Assembly: GCA_963696505.1 (NCBI GenBank)
Contig: CAVOKN010000030.1
Span: 62,001 to 126,000 of the forward strand
DNA length: 64,000 nt
Direction: 5' to 3'
DNA from: CAVOKN01 sp963696505
Lineage (GTDB): Bacteria; Pseudomonadota; Gammaproteobacteria; Burkholderiales; Rhodocyclaceae
The notes beneath the pieces were generated by a model, which did no database searches, was not told the origin of the DNA, and saw nothing but the letters and a program-made list of their open reading frames with translations. A program made the translations under genes and the position numbers. Below, piece by piece: positions 45,410 through 52,979 of this stretch. Within the stretch, counting starts at the first letter, position 1, and the number at the start of each line of letters is the position of its first letter.

Positions 45410-45808
45410 CTACGCCGGGAATCTCTCAAATTCAGGAAGTTCATGAATATGCTTCATCCAGTCGAGACGCTCGGCCGTCTGTATTTGCACTGTCGGCGGT
45501 AGTGCCTCTGGATGGTCGAGGGTTGAGGACTGTACGTTGACAATGCCAGGGAGCACAGCTGCATTTCGGTAGAACAACCCGCTCCCGCAGTCAGCGCAGA
45601 AACTGCGCATCGACGTACCTGACGAGTTGATCGTCTTCGGCTGCCCTTTCGTCAGAGTCAAAGCAGATTCGGGAAACATTGCCCAAGCCACCATCGGTGC
45701 ACCTGCACTTCGTCGGCAGTCGCTGCAATGGCACAAGGCAACGATATTTGGTTCCCCAGTGAGTTCATAGCGAATCGCGCCACATAAGCACTGTCCAGAA
45801 TAAGTCAT
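45410..45808 (-). CDS. GFA-family (glutathione-dependent formaldehyde-activating-like) zinc protein
   Basis: 132 residues. Zinc-binding cysteines in SGQCLCGAIRYEL, ALCHCSDCRRSAGAP and SFCADCGSGLFYR are all in place, matching the GFA/CENP-V fold. Enzymatic activity is unproven for most members. It is flanked by attC-like sites on both sides, so it would be a complete one-gene cassette. Lower GC than core genes. Confidence 0.88.
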   Translation of the reverse strand: MTYSGQCLCGAIRYELTGEPNIVALCHCSDCRRSAGAPMVAWAMFPESALTLTKGQPKTINSSGTSMRSFCADCGSGLFYRNAAVLPGIVNVQSSTLDHPEALPPTVQIQTAERLDWMKHIHELPEFERFPA

Positions 45809-45911
45809 ACCAGAATCTCCCTAAGTATTCGACCGACGATTCAACAGACGGAAGCTAGCCTATAGAAATTGATGGACCCGTTGCGGCCCCAAGTGGTGTG
45901 GACATAGTGCC

Positions 45912-45982
45912 GCCCAACGTAGAAGTCACCGGCGCTGCGCGGCTTTATCGCGCAGCGTCCGTGTGGACTGCCGGGTTGGGGC
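45912..45982 (-). other. attC-like site 2
   Basis: About 70 bp. In gene direction it starts near CCCCAAC (45981) and ends GTTGGGC at 45912, so both core sites fit the consensus apart from one base. The central palindrome has arms GGCGCTGCGCG / CGCGCAGCG-CC around TTTAT. Overlaps the 3' end of brnA, whose last residues are encoded by this site. Confidence 0.72.
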
Positions 45983-46207
45983 TTGGCCGTCAACATAAGC
46001 GTCGAGAAGCCGCCGAATCATGCGTTGGTACTGAGTGTGATGCTTTGTAGCCTCCGATTTGAAGAACTCGATACTCTTCTTGCTCAGAGCCAACGTTACC
46101 TTCACACCTTCTTCACGAAATGCCAATTCGGCTGGCGAAGGAAGGAAGTCTGGTACCACCTGAACCTTGCCAAGGGGTTCATTGGTGTATTTGATTTTCG
46201 CGCTCAT
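45926..46207 (-). CDS. brnA: BrnA-type antitoxin
   Basis: 93 residues from the ATG at 46207 (MSAKIKYTNEPLGKVQVV). The ribbon-helix-helix-like core is in VKVTLALSKKSIEFFKSEA and YQRMIRRLLDAYVD. The final residues (STRTLRDKAAQRR) are encoded by the attC-like site and would vary with cassette history. It overlaps the brnT stop by 29 nt; toxin-first order is usual for BrnTA. Longer upstream starts would run through brnT in another frame. Confidence 0.86.
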   Translation of the reverse strand: MSAKIKYTNEPLGKVQVVPDFLPSPAELAFREEGVKVTLALSKKSIEFFKSEATKHHTQYQRMIRRLLDAYVDGQAPTRQSTRTLRDKAAQRR

Positions 46208-46469
46208 AGATGGCCTTTCCTTTGCGCCAATAACCGGCGCCGATGATTCGAATAACCGAAGCGCGGTAAGTGAACCGCACCGTGAGCACACCACCATCAA
46301 CTTCGCCAAAGCAATAGAACCGCTCTTCGGTCTGGCTGTGTGTCTCGTCCTTGGCAATCACGCGCTGCGGGTCCGCAAAGGCGTATTGGGCGCGGGAGAA
46401 AGCGACTCCGTGCTTTCCCTGATTTTCGGCGTCCTTGTCGGGGTCCCAAGCAAAGCGAGTTATTGCCAT
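46179..46469 (-). CDS. brnT: BrnT-type ribonuclease toxin
   Basis: 96 residues. MAITRFAWDPDKDAENQGKH has the WDxxKxxxNxxKHG signature, followed by FSRAQYAFADP and RFYCFGEVDGGVLTVRFTYR. BrnT is a RelE-fold ribonuclease induced by stress. The ATG at 46469 is preferred to GTG at 46475. With brnA it forms an intact pair, a common cargo of integron cassettes and other mobile contexts. Confidence 0.88.
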   Translation of the reverse strand: MAITRFAWDPDKDAENQGKHGVAFSRAQYAFADPQRVIAKDETHSQTEERFYCFGEVDGGVLTVRFTYRASVIRIIGAGYWRKGKAIYERENQIHQ

Positions 46470-46520
46470 CGGCACAGAGTAGCATTAACCCATACAAAAC
46501 GCCATACGGAGATATGGAAA

Positions 46521-46589
46521 GCCCCAACTGTCAATTTAGGGCGCAGGATTGCGCCCTAACTTGCCGCCTGCCGCATAACCTGGTAAGGC
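46521..46589 (-). other. attC-like site 3 (weaker)
   Basis: About 69 bp. In gene direction GCCTTAC (46589) pairs with GTTGGGG-C (46521), and the centre is a perfect palindrome TTAGGGCGCA and complement around 4 bp. One core site departs from RYYYAAC. It bounds the brnTA segment on the upstream side, so it could be the attC of a lost cassette or the remains of a recombination boundary. Confidence 0.5.
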
Positions 46590-46735
46590 GAAAACCGCGG
46601 AAAGGCGCTTGCCTTCTGGCTCCTGGTGGTACGGACGGTACATAAACACAGTACTAAACGACCATGAAAACCGGCACCGCCCCGCTACCGCCGCTGGAGG
46701 CCGTCAGGGTGCTAGATCAGTTCCGGGAGCGCGGG

Positions 46736-47620
46736 CTACTCCACAATCTTCGCAATCGGCAACTCGATGATCCCCCGCGCCCCGACTTCGTAAAGCCGGG
46801 GAATCAGTTCCCGCCCCAGCTTCTCGTCCACCACGGTGGAGACTTCGACCCATTCCGGATCGGCGAGGGTAGACACGGTGGGCGTCGCCAGCGCCGGCAG
46901 CAGTTTCAGCACCGCGTCGACACTCGCGCGGGGCACGTTCATCGACAGCAGCACGCGGGTGGCGGCGGCAATCGCGCCTTTGAGCAGCATCAGCCCGCGC
47001 TCGATCTTGGTCTTCTTCCAGGAGTCAGTCAGCGCGGAGCGGTTGGCGATGAAGCGCGGCGTGCTTTCCAGCACCACGTGCATGATCTTCAGGTTGTTGG
47101 CGCGCAGCGAGGAGCCGGTTTCGGAGACGTTGACGATGGCGTCGGCGAGGATCGGCGGCTTGACTTCGGTGGCGCCCCAGGAGAATTCGACCCGCGCCTC
47201 GACGCCGTGCTGGGCGAGGAAGCGCTTGGTCATGCCCACCGCCTCGGTGGCGATGCGCCGGCCCTGAAGATCCTTGACGGTGTGGAACTCGGAATCCTCC
47301 TTCGCGGCCATCACCCAGCGCACCGTGCCGTAGTTGGGCCAGGGGGCGCGCAGGTCGGCGAGTTCGGCGACGTCGGCGTTGTTCTCCAGAATCCAGTCGA
47401 GGCCGGTGATGGCGCAGTCGAGGATGCCCTGTTCGACGTAGCGCGCCATTTCCTGCGGCCGGATGAGGATGCACTCGATCTCGGGGTCGTCGATGTCCGG
47501 GTAGTAGGAGCGCCCGGAGATGCGCAAGTCATAGCCGGCGCGCACGAAGAGCTTCTGGGTGGTTTCCTGCAGGCTGCCCTTGGGTATGCCCAGGCGCAGG
47601 CGGTGTTCGGCATCGCTCAT
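46736..47620 (-). CDS. hisG: ATP phosphoribosyltransferase, long form
   Basis: 294 residues; first step of histidine synthesis. LRLGIPKGSLQETTQKLFVR, CAITGLDWILENNADVAEL, VKDLQGRRIATE and KPPILADAIVNVSETGSSL (PRPP-binding). A C-terminal domain of about 75 residues, LKLLPALATPTVSTL to IIELPIAKIVE, is the feedback-sensing ACT-like regulatory domain of the long form. Many betaproteobacteria use the short form with HisZ; here the long form makes HisZ unnecessary. Confidence 0.95.
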   Translation of the reverse strand: MSDAEHRLRLGIPKGSLQETTQKLFVRAGYDLRISGRSYYPDIDDPEIECILIRPQEMARYVEQGILDCAITGLDWILENNADVAELADLRAPWPNYGTVRWVMAAKEDSEFHTVKDLQGRRIATEAVGMTKRFLAQHGVEARVEFSWGATEVKPPILADAIVNVSETGSSLRANNLKIMHVVLESTPRFIANRSALTDSWKKTKIERGLMLLKGAIAAATRVLLSMNVPRASVDAVLKLLPALATPTVSTLADPEWVEVSTVVDEKLGRELIPRLYEVGARGIIELPIAKIVE

Positions 47621-47631
47621 GATTTCTCCCT

Positions 47632-47809
47632 AAGCCGGCCGACCCGGAACTAAAGAGGTGTCCAGCCTCGGCCCGGCCGAAAAACCTGCCATGTACGAAC
47701 AAGGGGAGACTCCCCTTGTATATCCCCCGAGGACGAACAAGGGGCGCGCCCCCTTGTAAATCCCCCAAGCCCAGCGTCTCGGCAAGTCTTCACGGAAATT
47801 GTCACGATT
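47632..47809. repeat. 178-bp dispersed repeat, copy 1
   Basis: Nearly identical to 57134-57312. Contains two hairpins, ACAAGGGGAG-A-CTCCCCTTGT (47699-47719) and ACAAGGGG-CGCGC-CCCCTTGT (47737-47757), and ends with the shared ATTGTCACGATT. It lies between the upstream receiver-like gene, whose stop falls inside the repeat, and hisG. Confidence 0.88.
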
Positions 47810-48206
47810 TCGCAGTCAAGAGACTATTGAGCCAGCGCTTGAGCAGACCGGCGACCTCCCCCTCCGCCACCGGCATGGCCAGCGCGGCGTCGACCCGCAG
47901 GCGCTGGCGCACCCGGTCCAGCGCCTGAATGTCCTCGGCGCGGTAAAGCAGCAGGATGCGCGTGCCCGCCAGCGGCTGCGCCGTCGCCAGCAGCGATTCG
48001 ACGTTGCTCACGCGGTCGCGGAAATCCGACTGGGCGTAGAAGTCGGCCACCACCACCGCCGGCCGCAAGCGAGCCAGCAGCGTCACCGCCTTGCGCACCG
48101 ACCACTCCACCGCGACCTCGTAGCCCAGATCGCCGTAGAGGGCGGGCAGCCGCGCATGCTCCATGAATTCGACTACCGCAAGGAGTTTGGGAGCAGGAGA
48201 CGTCAT
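47802..48206 (-). CDS. Response-regulator receiver-like protein
   Basis: 134 residues from the ATG at 48206. Weak match to a stand-alone receiver fold: LLAVVEFMEHARLPALYGDL, PAVVVADFYAQSDFRDRV (Asp at the phospho-acceptor position) and ILLLYRAEDIQALDRV. The usual acidic pair near the N-terminus is replaced by Glu-Phe-Met-Glu, and the conserved Lys is not evident, so phosphorylation is doubtful. The stop codon lies in the 178-bp repeat. Confidence 0.6.
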   Translation of the reverse strand: MTSPAPKLLAVVEFMEHARLPALYGDLGYEVAVEWSVRKAVTLLARLRPAVVVADFYAQSDFRDRVSNVESLLATAQPLAGTRILLLYRAEDIQALDRVRQRLRVDAALAMPVAEGEVAGLLKRWLNSLLTAKS

Positions 48207-48264
48207 CGGCCGGGCCACCGCAAGGTGCCGCGATGCTAGCAGGGATGCACGGCCAAGGGGCGCG

Positions 48265-49371
48265 TCACCTTGCCGGCGTGGGCTCGGCGGCCTTGAGGCG
48301 CGCCACGGCCTCCATCAGGGCGCGGCGCAGTTCCCCGACGGGCTTGCCCCGGGCCTGGGCAATGCGCAACTGCTCCAGGATCTGCGGCACGTCGGCGGGC
48401 AGTGGCGACGGCGCTTCAGGATAGATCAGCTCGGCGCGCTCCCGTCCCGGCTGGCGGCGGCTGGCGGTGATCACCAACGACTTGGGAAGGCCCTGGCGCA
48501 GGCGCAGTCCGGGAATCCGCGATACCGCCGGCGGCGGCGCGGAACCTTGGCGGAAGCTCGCCAGCGCGTCGAAGAAGACCTTGCGCTGCGCCTCGGTCGG
48601 CTTGCCCCCGGCCTGGGCGCGCTGCAGCTCGCGCAACAGCTCCGCCACCTGGGGTGGCGGCGGTTCGGAGCGGCTGGGTGGGCCGAAACTCTCCGGCGGC
48701 GCCTGCACCGCCCTTGCGAACTCCTGGGGCGGAACCACCATCTTCGCGATGCCGCGGTGCTTGTAGCGCATCGCCCAGGTGAGCGCGGAATCGCCCCAGT
48801 CATTCACCGGCCGCGGATCGGCGCCGGCCTCGATCAGTTGCCGCGCAACGGTCTCGTGGCCTTCGCGCGCCGTCATCATCAGCGCGGTGGAATCGTTGGG
48901 CGTGCGGGCGTCAACGTCGGCGCCGCGATCGATCAGGAGGCGCGCAATTTCGGCGTGGCCGGCGAAGGCGGCATAGTGCAGGGCATTCCACTTCTTGCCT
49001 TCGCGATTCACCGTCGCGCCCCGGTCCAGCAGCCAGCGCACGGCATCGAGATGGCCGCGCCACGCCGCCAATTGCAGCGCCTGCTCGCCGAAACGGCTGA
49101 CGTGATCGACGTCGGCGCCGCGCTCGACGAAGAGCGCCATGAGCGGGATGTTGCCCTCCCAGGCGCCGATCATCAGGCCGCTGCCGATGCGGTCGGCCTC
49201 GAAGTCGGGCAGCAGGCCGTCGTCGAGCCAGCGGCGGGCGCTGGCGATGTCGCCCAATTCCATCGCGTTGCCGAAGCGCACCGGGTCGGGCAACACCGCT
49301 GCCGCCGACGCCACGGCGACCGCAAACGCCAGCAGGAACGCCAGCCGCCGCGCCCGAGCGACCAACTTCAT
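48265..49371 (-). CDS. Exported ankyrin-repeat protein
   Basis: 368 residues. A signal peptide (MKLVARARRLAFLLAFAVAV) is followed by five to six ankyrin repeats (about 45-200; examples GEQALQLAAWRGHLDAVRWL and KWNALHYAAFAGHAEIARLL), then a proline-rich low-complexity region and a C-terminal part with two similar segments, LLRELQRAQAGGKPTEAQRK and ILEQLRIAQARGKPVGELRR. Probably a periplasmic protein-protein interaction partner; function unknown. Confidence 0.86.
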   Translation of the reverse strand: MKLVARARRLAFLLAFAVAVASAAAVLPDPVRFGNAMELGDIASARRWLDDGLLPDFEADRIGSGLMIGAWEGNIPLMALFVERGADVDHVSRFGEQALQLAAWRGHLDAVRWLLDRGATVNREGKKWNALHYAAFAGHAEIARLLIDRGADVDARTPNDSTALMMTAREGHETVARQLIEAGADPRPVNDWGDSALTWAMRYKHRGIAKMVVPPQEFARAVQAPPESFGPPSRSEPPPPQVAELLRELQRAQAGGKPTEAQRKVFFDALASFRQGSAPPPAVSRIPGLRLRQGLPKSLVITASRRQPGRERAELIYPEAPSPLPADVPQILEQLRIAQARGKPVGELRRALMEAVARLKAAEPTPAR

Positions 49372-49420
49372 CGAGGCTTCTCCGCAAAGGCCGGCCTGTC
49401 TTGTAGCAGAATGCCCGCCC

Positions 49421-49999
49421 ATGGCAAAGTCCCGCCTCCTTTTTCGGCTGCGCCCCATGTTCCGCGCCCCCGGCGAGCGCCGCTTTCTGCTCGCGCTGGC
49501 GGTCTCGCTGCTGCTGCATGGTGCGCTGATCGGCCTGAGCGTCCCGGCTGCGGCCCCGCCCCGTCCGGCGCTGCCCGTGCTGCATGCCCTGCTGCTCCCG
49601 GCATCCGACACCGACGCGCCACTGCCGGCCGTGCTGCACGACACCCTCAGCGAGGAAACGCCGCTGGCCGAAGTGCCGCCGGTTCCGCAGCCTGCGCAGG
49701 CTGCGATCGAACCGGCGCGCGCCCGGGACAACGAGCTTCCACGCGAGGCCCGGGCCGCGACGAAGACGGCCGACACGCTGCTCTACCCGCCAGAGGCTGT
49801 GGCCGCAGGCATCGAGGGCGAGGTGCGGGTGAGGATCACCCTCGACGCGGCCGGCGCCATTGCCGATGCGCGCATCGCCCTCGGCAGCGGCCACGCCGTC
49901 CTCGACGCCGCTGCGCTGCGCGCGGCCTACGCCGTGGGCCGCCTCCCGGGCGCCCCGGCGGGCGAAGCGCTGCTGCCGGTGATCTTCCGCCTGCGCTGA
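49421..49999 (+). CDS. TonB C-terminal-domain protein
   Basis: 192 residues from the ATG at 49421. An N-terminal membrane anchor (FLLALAVSLLLHGALIGLSV), a Pro/Ala-rich linker and a C-terminal TonB domain: LLYPPEAVAAGIEGEVRVRI and ALRAAYAVGRLPGAP. No ExbB/ExbD genes nearby. Could energise an outer-membrane receptor, or act as a TonB-like envelope protein. TGATG overlap with the next gene. Confidence 0.84.
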   Translation: MAKSRLLFRLRPMFRAPGERRFLLALAVSLLLHGALIGLSVPAAAPPRPALPVLHALLLPASDTDAPLPAVLHDTLSEETPLAEVPPVPQPAQAAIEPARARDNELPREARAATKTADTLLYPPEAVAAGIEGEVRVRITLDAAGAIADARIALGSGHAVLDAAALRAAYAVGRLPGAPAGEALLPVIFRLR

Positions 50000-50328
50000 T
50001 GGCTCCCGGTGCCTTCGACCTGATCGGCCTGCTGCTGCTCGGCGCGGGCATCTGGCTGTGGTTCGACAGCATCAAGGCACGCGAGGCCGGCGTGGCGGCA
50101 ACCCGCGCCGCCTGCCGCGCCGAGGGGCTGCTGTTCCTCGACGACACGGTGGCGATCAGCTCGCTGTGGCCGGCGCGCGACGACTACGGACAACTACGCC
50201 TGCGCCGCGTCTACGGCTTCGAATACAGCGACACCGGCAACAACCGGCGCAAGGGCAGCGTCATCCTGCTGGGCGGCGAAGTGATCGACGTCGATCTCGG
50301 CCGGCCGCGCACGCTGGAGCACGAGTGA
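49999..50328 (+). CDS. DUF3301 single-pass membrane protein
   Basis: 109 residues. One N-terminal helix (FDLIGLLLLGAGIWLWFDSI), then a cytoplasmic part with AREAGVAATRAACRAEGLLF, QLRLRRVYGFEYSDTGNNRR and GSVILLGGEVIDVDL, the DUF3301 pattern. Function unknown. Coupled to the TonB-type gene upstream by TGATG. Confidence 0.85.
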   Translation: MAPGAFDLIGLLLLGAGIWLWFDSIKAREAGVAATRAACRAEGLLFLDDTVAISSLWPARDDYGQLRLRRVYGFEYSDTGNNRRKGSVILLGGEVIDVDLGRPRTLEHE

Positions 50329-50378
50329 GCTACAGCCCTGCCAAAACGCGTTACCTCGCCTACCCCGTGCCGCCAAGC

Positions 50379-50729
50379 ATGAAACGCGCAATCGCCCTGC
50401 TCGCCCTCGCCGTCTTCCCGCCGCTGACTCTTGCCGGCCGCATGTTCGTGCTGGCCGATGACCAGGGCCAGCGCCACCAGTACGCCGCCTACCGCGAGGC
50501 GCCTTGGCCGGCTGCCGAGGCCGAACGCGAGCAGTTCGCGCAGATCGCCGGCGAGCTGCGCCAGGACGGCAATCTCGGTGTCATGATGATCGCCCCCGAC
50601 CGCGAGGCGATGCAGCGCGCCGAGCGCGCCCTCTCCGCACACCTGCGGCAGAAGCAGCGCCGGCTGGCGATCCGCCAGCAGGTCGGTCCGCTGGTGCCGG
50701 TGGTTCTGTACGGTCGGCGCGAGCGCTGA
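50379..50729 (+). CDS. Hypothetical exported protein
   Basis: 116 residues from the ATG at 50379, or 134 from a GTG at 50325 that overlaps the previous stop (GTGA). The ATG version starts with a good signal peptide (MKRAIALLALAVFPPLTLAG). The remainder is Gln/Arg-rich helix (REQFAQIAGELRQDGNLGV, RALSAHLRQKQRRLAIRQQV). No family recognised; DUF4124-like or similar small periplasmic proteins are possible. It ends the tonB-DUF3301 group. Confidence 0.55.
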   Translation: MKRAIALLALAVFPPLTLAGRMFVLADDQGQRHQYAAYREAPWPAAEAEREQFAQIAGELRQDGNLGVMMIAPDREAMQRAERALSAHLRQKQRRLAIRQQVGPLVPVVLYGRRER

Positions 50730-50853
50730 ACTCGTCCACGAACCCGGGCCTTTCCGGCTCACACCCTGCGTCACCGCCCCGTAATCGCCTCGTCATTTCC
50801 CTGCAACACGTCGTTCCCAGAATCCGCGCAACTCATGCACACAGGGAAAGACC

Positions 50854-51606
50854 ATGCTCCGTACCCAAGAGCAGTTGCAGCGGGCGAAGCGCCCGCAACT
50901 CCACGTCGGCTTGGCGCGCAGCCACGGCGAGATCCGCGAAGCGCAGCGTCTGCGCTACCGCGTCTTCGCCGAGGAACTCGGCGCCCGGCTTGACCCCCGC
51001 ATCCCCGGCGTCGATCAGGACCTCTTCGATCCCTACTGCGAGCACCTCGTGGTGCGCGACGAGGACAGCGGCCGCGTCGTCGGCACCTACCGCATCCTGG
51101 CGCCCGAGGCGGCGCGACGCGTTGGCGCCTATTACTCGGAGGGCGAATTCGACCTCACGCGCCTCCAGCACCTGCGCAACCGCATCGTCGAGGTCGGCCG
51201 CTCTTGCATCGACCCCGACCACCGCAGCGGCGCGGTGATCGCGCTGCTGTGGAACGGCCTCGCCCGCTACATGAAGGACAACGGCCACGAGTACCTGATC
51301 GGCTGCGCCAGCATCGGCATGGCCGACGGCGGACACAATGCCGCAAGCATCTATGCGCAGTTGGGCACGCACCTGTCGCCGCCCGAGTACCGCGTGTTTC
51401 CCCGCTGCCGGCTGCCGCTCGAACGTCTCGACACCAACGCGCGGGCCGATCTCCCGCCGCTGCTCAAGGGCTATCTGCGCGCCGGCTCCTACGTCTGCGG
51501 CGAACCGGCCTGGGATCCGGACTTCAACACCGCCGACCTGCTTCTGATGCTGCCGATGTCCCGCGTAGAATCCCGCTATGCGCGACACTTCCTCGGCCAC
51601 GCCTGA
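50854..51606 (+). CDS. olsB: OlsB-type N-acyltransferase (GNAT fold), ornithine lipid synthesis
   Basis: 250 residues. GNAT family resembling OlsB: REAQRLRYRVFAEELGARL, DEDSGRVVGTYRILAP, RNRIVEVGRSCIDPDHRSG and YLIGCASIGMADGG. OlsB transfers a 3-hydroxyacyl chain from ACP to ornithine, making lyso-ornithine lipid. The following acyltransferase gene overlaps by 29 nt, which supports the pair as OlsB-OlsA. Confidence 0.85.
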   Translation: MLRTQEQLQRAKRPQLHVGLARSHGEIREAQRLRYRVFAEELGARLDPRIPGVDQDLFDPYCEHLVVRDEDSGRVVGTYRILAPEAARRVGAYYSEGEFDLTRLQHLRNRIVEVGRSCIDPDHRSGAVIALLWNGLARYMKDNGHEYLIGCASIGMADGGHNAASIYAQLGTHLSPPEYRVFPRCRLPLERLDTNARADLPPLLKGYLRAGSYVCGEPAWDPDFNTADLLLMLPMSRVESRYARHFLGHA

Positions 51607-52426
51607 TGCCGCACACACACCTATCCGGAAGCACTTGCGGGCGCTGCGGCTGACACGGCTCGGCGTGCATCTGCTACGCGGCGTGGCGATGGCCGCGCTG
51701 GCCTATCCCTTGGTCAACGAACACCGCCGGCTGAACCTGCGGCGCGGATGGTCTCTGCGCCTGCTGGCGATCCTCGGCATCCGCATCCGCAAACAGGGCA
51801 CCGAAATCGAAGCTGCCAGCCTGCTGGTGGCCAACCACATCTCCTGGGTCAACATCTTCGTCATCAACGCGATCCGCCCCGCCTCCTTCGTTTCCAAGGA
51901 CGAGGTGCGGCACTGGCCGCTGATCGGCTGGCTGGCGGCGCGCAACGGCACCCTGTTTCTCCAGCGCGGCAGCCGGCGCCAGGCCCATGTCATGAGCGAG
52001 GCGGTGGGCGCGGTGCTGCGCGCAGGCGGCAACGTGGCGGTGTTCCCCGAAGGCACCACCACGGAGGGCCGCGCGGTGCGCCACTTCCACGCCGCGCTGC
52101 TGCAGCCGGCGATCGACGCCCGGCGGCCGATCCAGCCGCTGGCGCTGCGCTACCTCGCGCCCGACGGCGCCTACTGCGCGGCGCCGGCCTACGTCGGCGA
52201 AACCAGCCTCTGGGAGTGCATCAGGACGATTGCCGCGGAGCCCGGAATAGTCGCAGCGGTGGACGTCATGGCGCCCATCCCCTCCACCGAAGGCCCGCGT
52301 CGCGCCCTGGCCGAGGCAGCGCGGCATGCGATTGCGGCGCGGGTCGCGGGAGACTATGCTGGTGGCACCGTCTTCGAAACCGACCGAGCGTCCCATGAGC
52401 CAGCCGCAGCCGAAGCAGGAGCTTAG
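51578..52426 (+). CDS. 1-acylglycerol-3-phosphate O-acyltransferase family, probable OlsA
   Basis: 282 residues. PlsC-type acyltransferase: LLVANHISWVN, FVSKDEVRHWPLIGWLAA, GTLFLQRGS and VAVFPEGTTTEG. The HxxxxD catalytic box is HISWVN, with Asn replacing Asp, an unusual change at a residue thought to assist the catalytic His. Position after olsB suggests it completes ornithine lipid by O-acylation; PlsC activity is an alternative. One membrane-associated segment near the N-terminus. Confidence 0.82.
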   Translation: MRDTSSATPDAAHTPIRKHLRALRLTRLGVHLLRGVAMAALAYPLVNEHRRLNLRRGWSLRLLAILGIRIRKQGTEIEAASLLVANHISWVNIFVINAIRPASFVSKDEVRHWPLIGWLAARNGTLFLQRGSRRQAHVMSEAVGAVLRAGGNVAVFPEGTTTEGRAVRHFHAALLQPAIDARRPIQPLALRYLAPDGAYCAAPAYVGETSLWECIRTIAAEPGIVAAVDVMAPIPSTEGPRRALAEAARHAIAARVAGDYAGGTVFETDRASHEPAAAEAGA

Positions 52427-52967
52427 CCCGGAGGATTACATCGAGTGGGAGAGCCGCCAGGACACCCGCAACGAATACATCGCGGGCGAGGTGTCCGCCA
52501 TGGTCGGCGCGCGGGACGCGCACAACACCGTCAGCGGCAACCTCTATGTCCTGCTTCGCAACCACCTGCGCGGCGGGCGCTGCCGGGTTTTCGCGAGCGA
52601 CATGAAGCTGCGCGTCGATTCCGCGAACTGCTACTTCTACCCGGACGTGTTCGTCACCTGCGACGAGCGGGACCGCGGTCCCGAGGCTGACTACTGGAAG
52701 CGCTACCCGATGCCGATCGTCGAGGTGCTGTCGGAGTCTACCGCCGCCTTCGACAGGGGCCGCAAGTTCGGCTATTACCGGGAACTCGAAAGTTTGCAGG
52801 AATACGCGCTGGTGGACCCGGACCGACCGAGCGTGGATATGTTTCGCCGCAACCCCGCCGGGCACTGGGTGCTCTACCCCTTCGGTCCCGGCGCCGAGGT
52901 CGAATTCGCCAGCGTGGGCCTGAGCATGCCGATCGCGGCAGTCTACGAAGACGTGCAGTGGCAGTAG
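52395..52967 (+). CDS. Uma2-family (DUF820) PD-(D/E)XK-like endonuclease
   Basis: 190 residues from the ATG at 52395, overlapping olsA by 32 nt. Conserved segments: PEDYIEWESRQDTRNEYIAG, DMKLRVDSANCYFYPDVFVT (nuclease Asp) and VEVLSESTAAFDRGRKFGYY (Glu and Lys). Common, often multi-copy family; target unknown. Confidence 0.88.
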   Translation: MSQPQPKQELSPEDYIEWESRQDTRNEYIAGEVSAMVGARDAHNTVSGNLYVLLRNHLRGGRCRVFASDMKLRVDSANCYFYPDVFVTCDERDRGPEADYWKRYPMPIVEVLSESTAAFDRGRKFGYYRELESLQEYALVDPDRPSVDMFRRNPAGHWVLYPFGPGAEVEFASVGLSMPIAAVYEDVQWQ

Positions 52968-52979
52968 GCCGGAGCCGAG

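Noticed and set aside
46522..46589. attI site
   Set aside because: attI lacks the long palindrome seen here and there is no integrase gene beside it; the element fits a degraded attC better.
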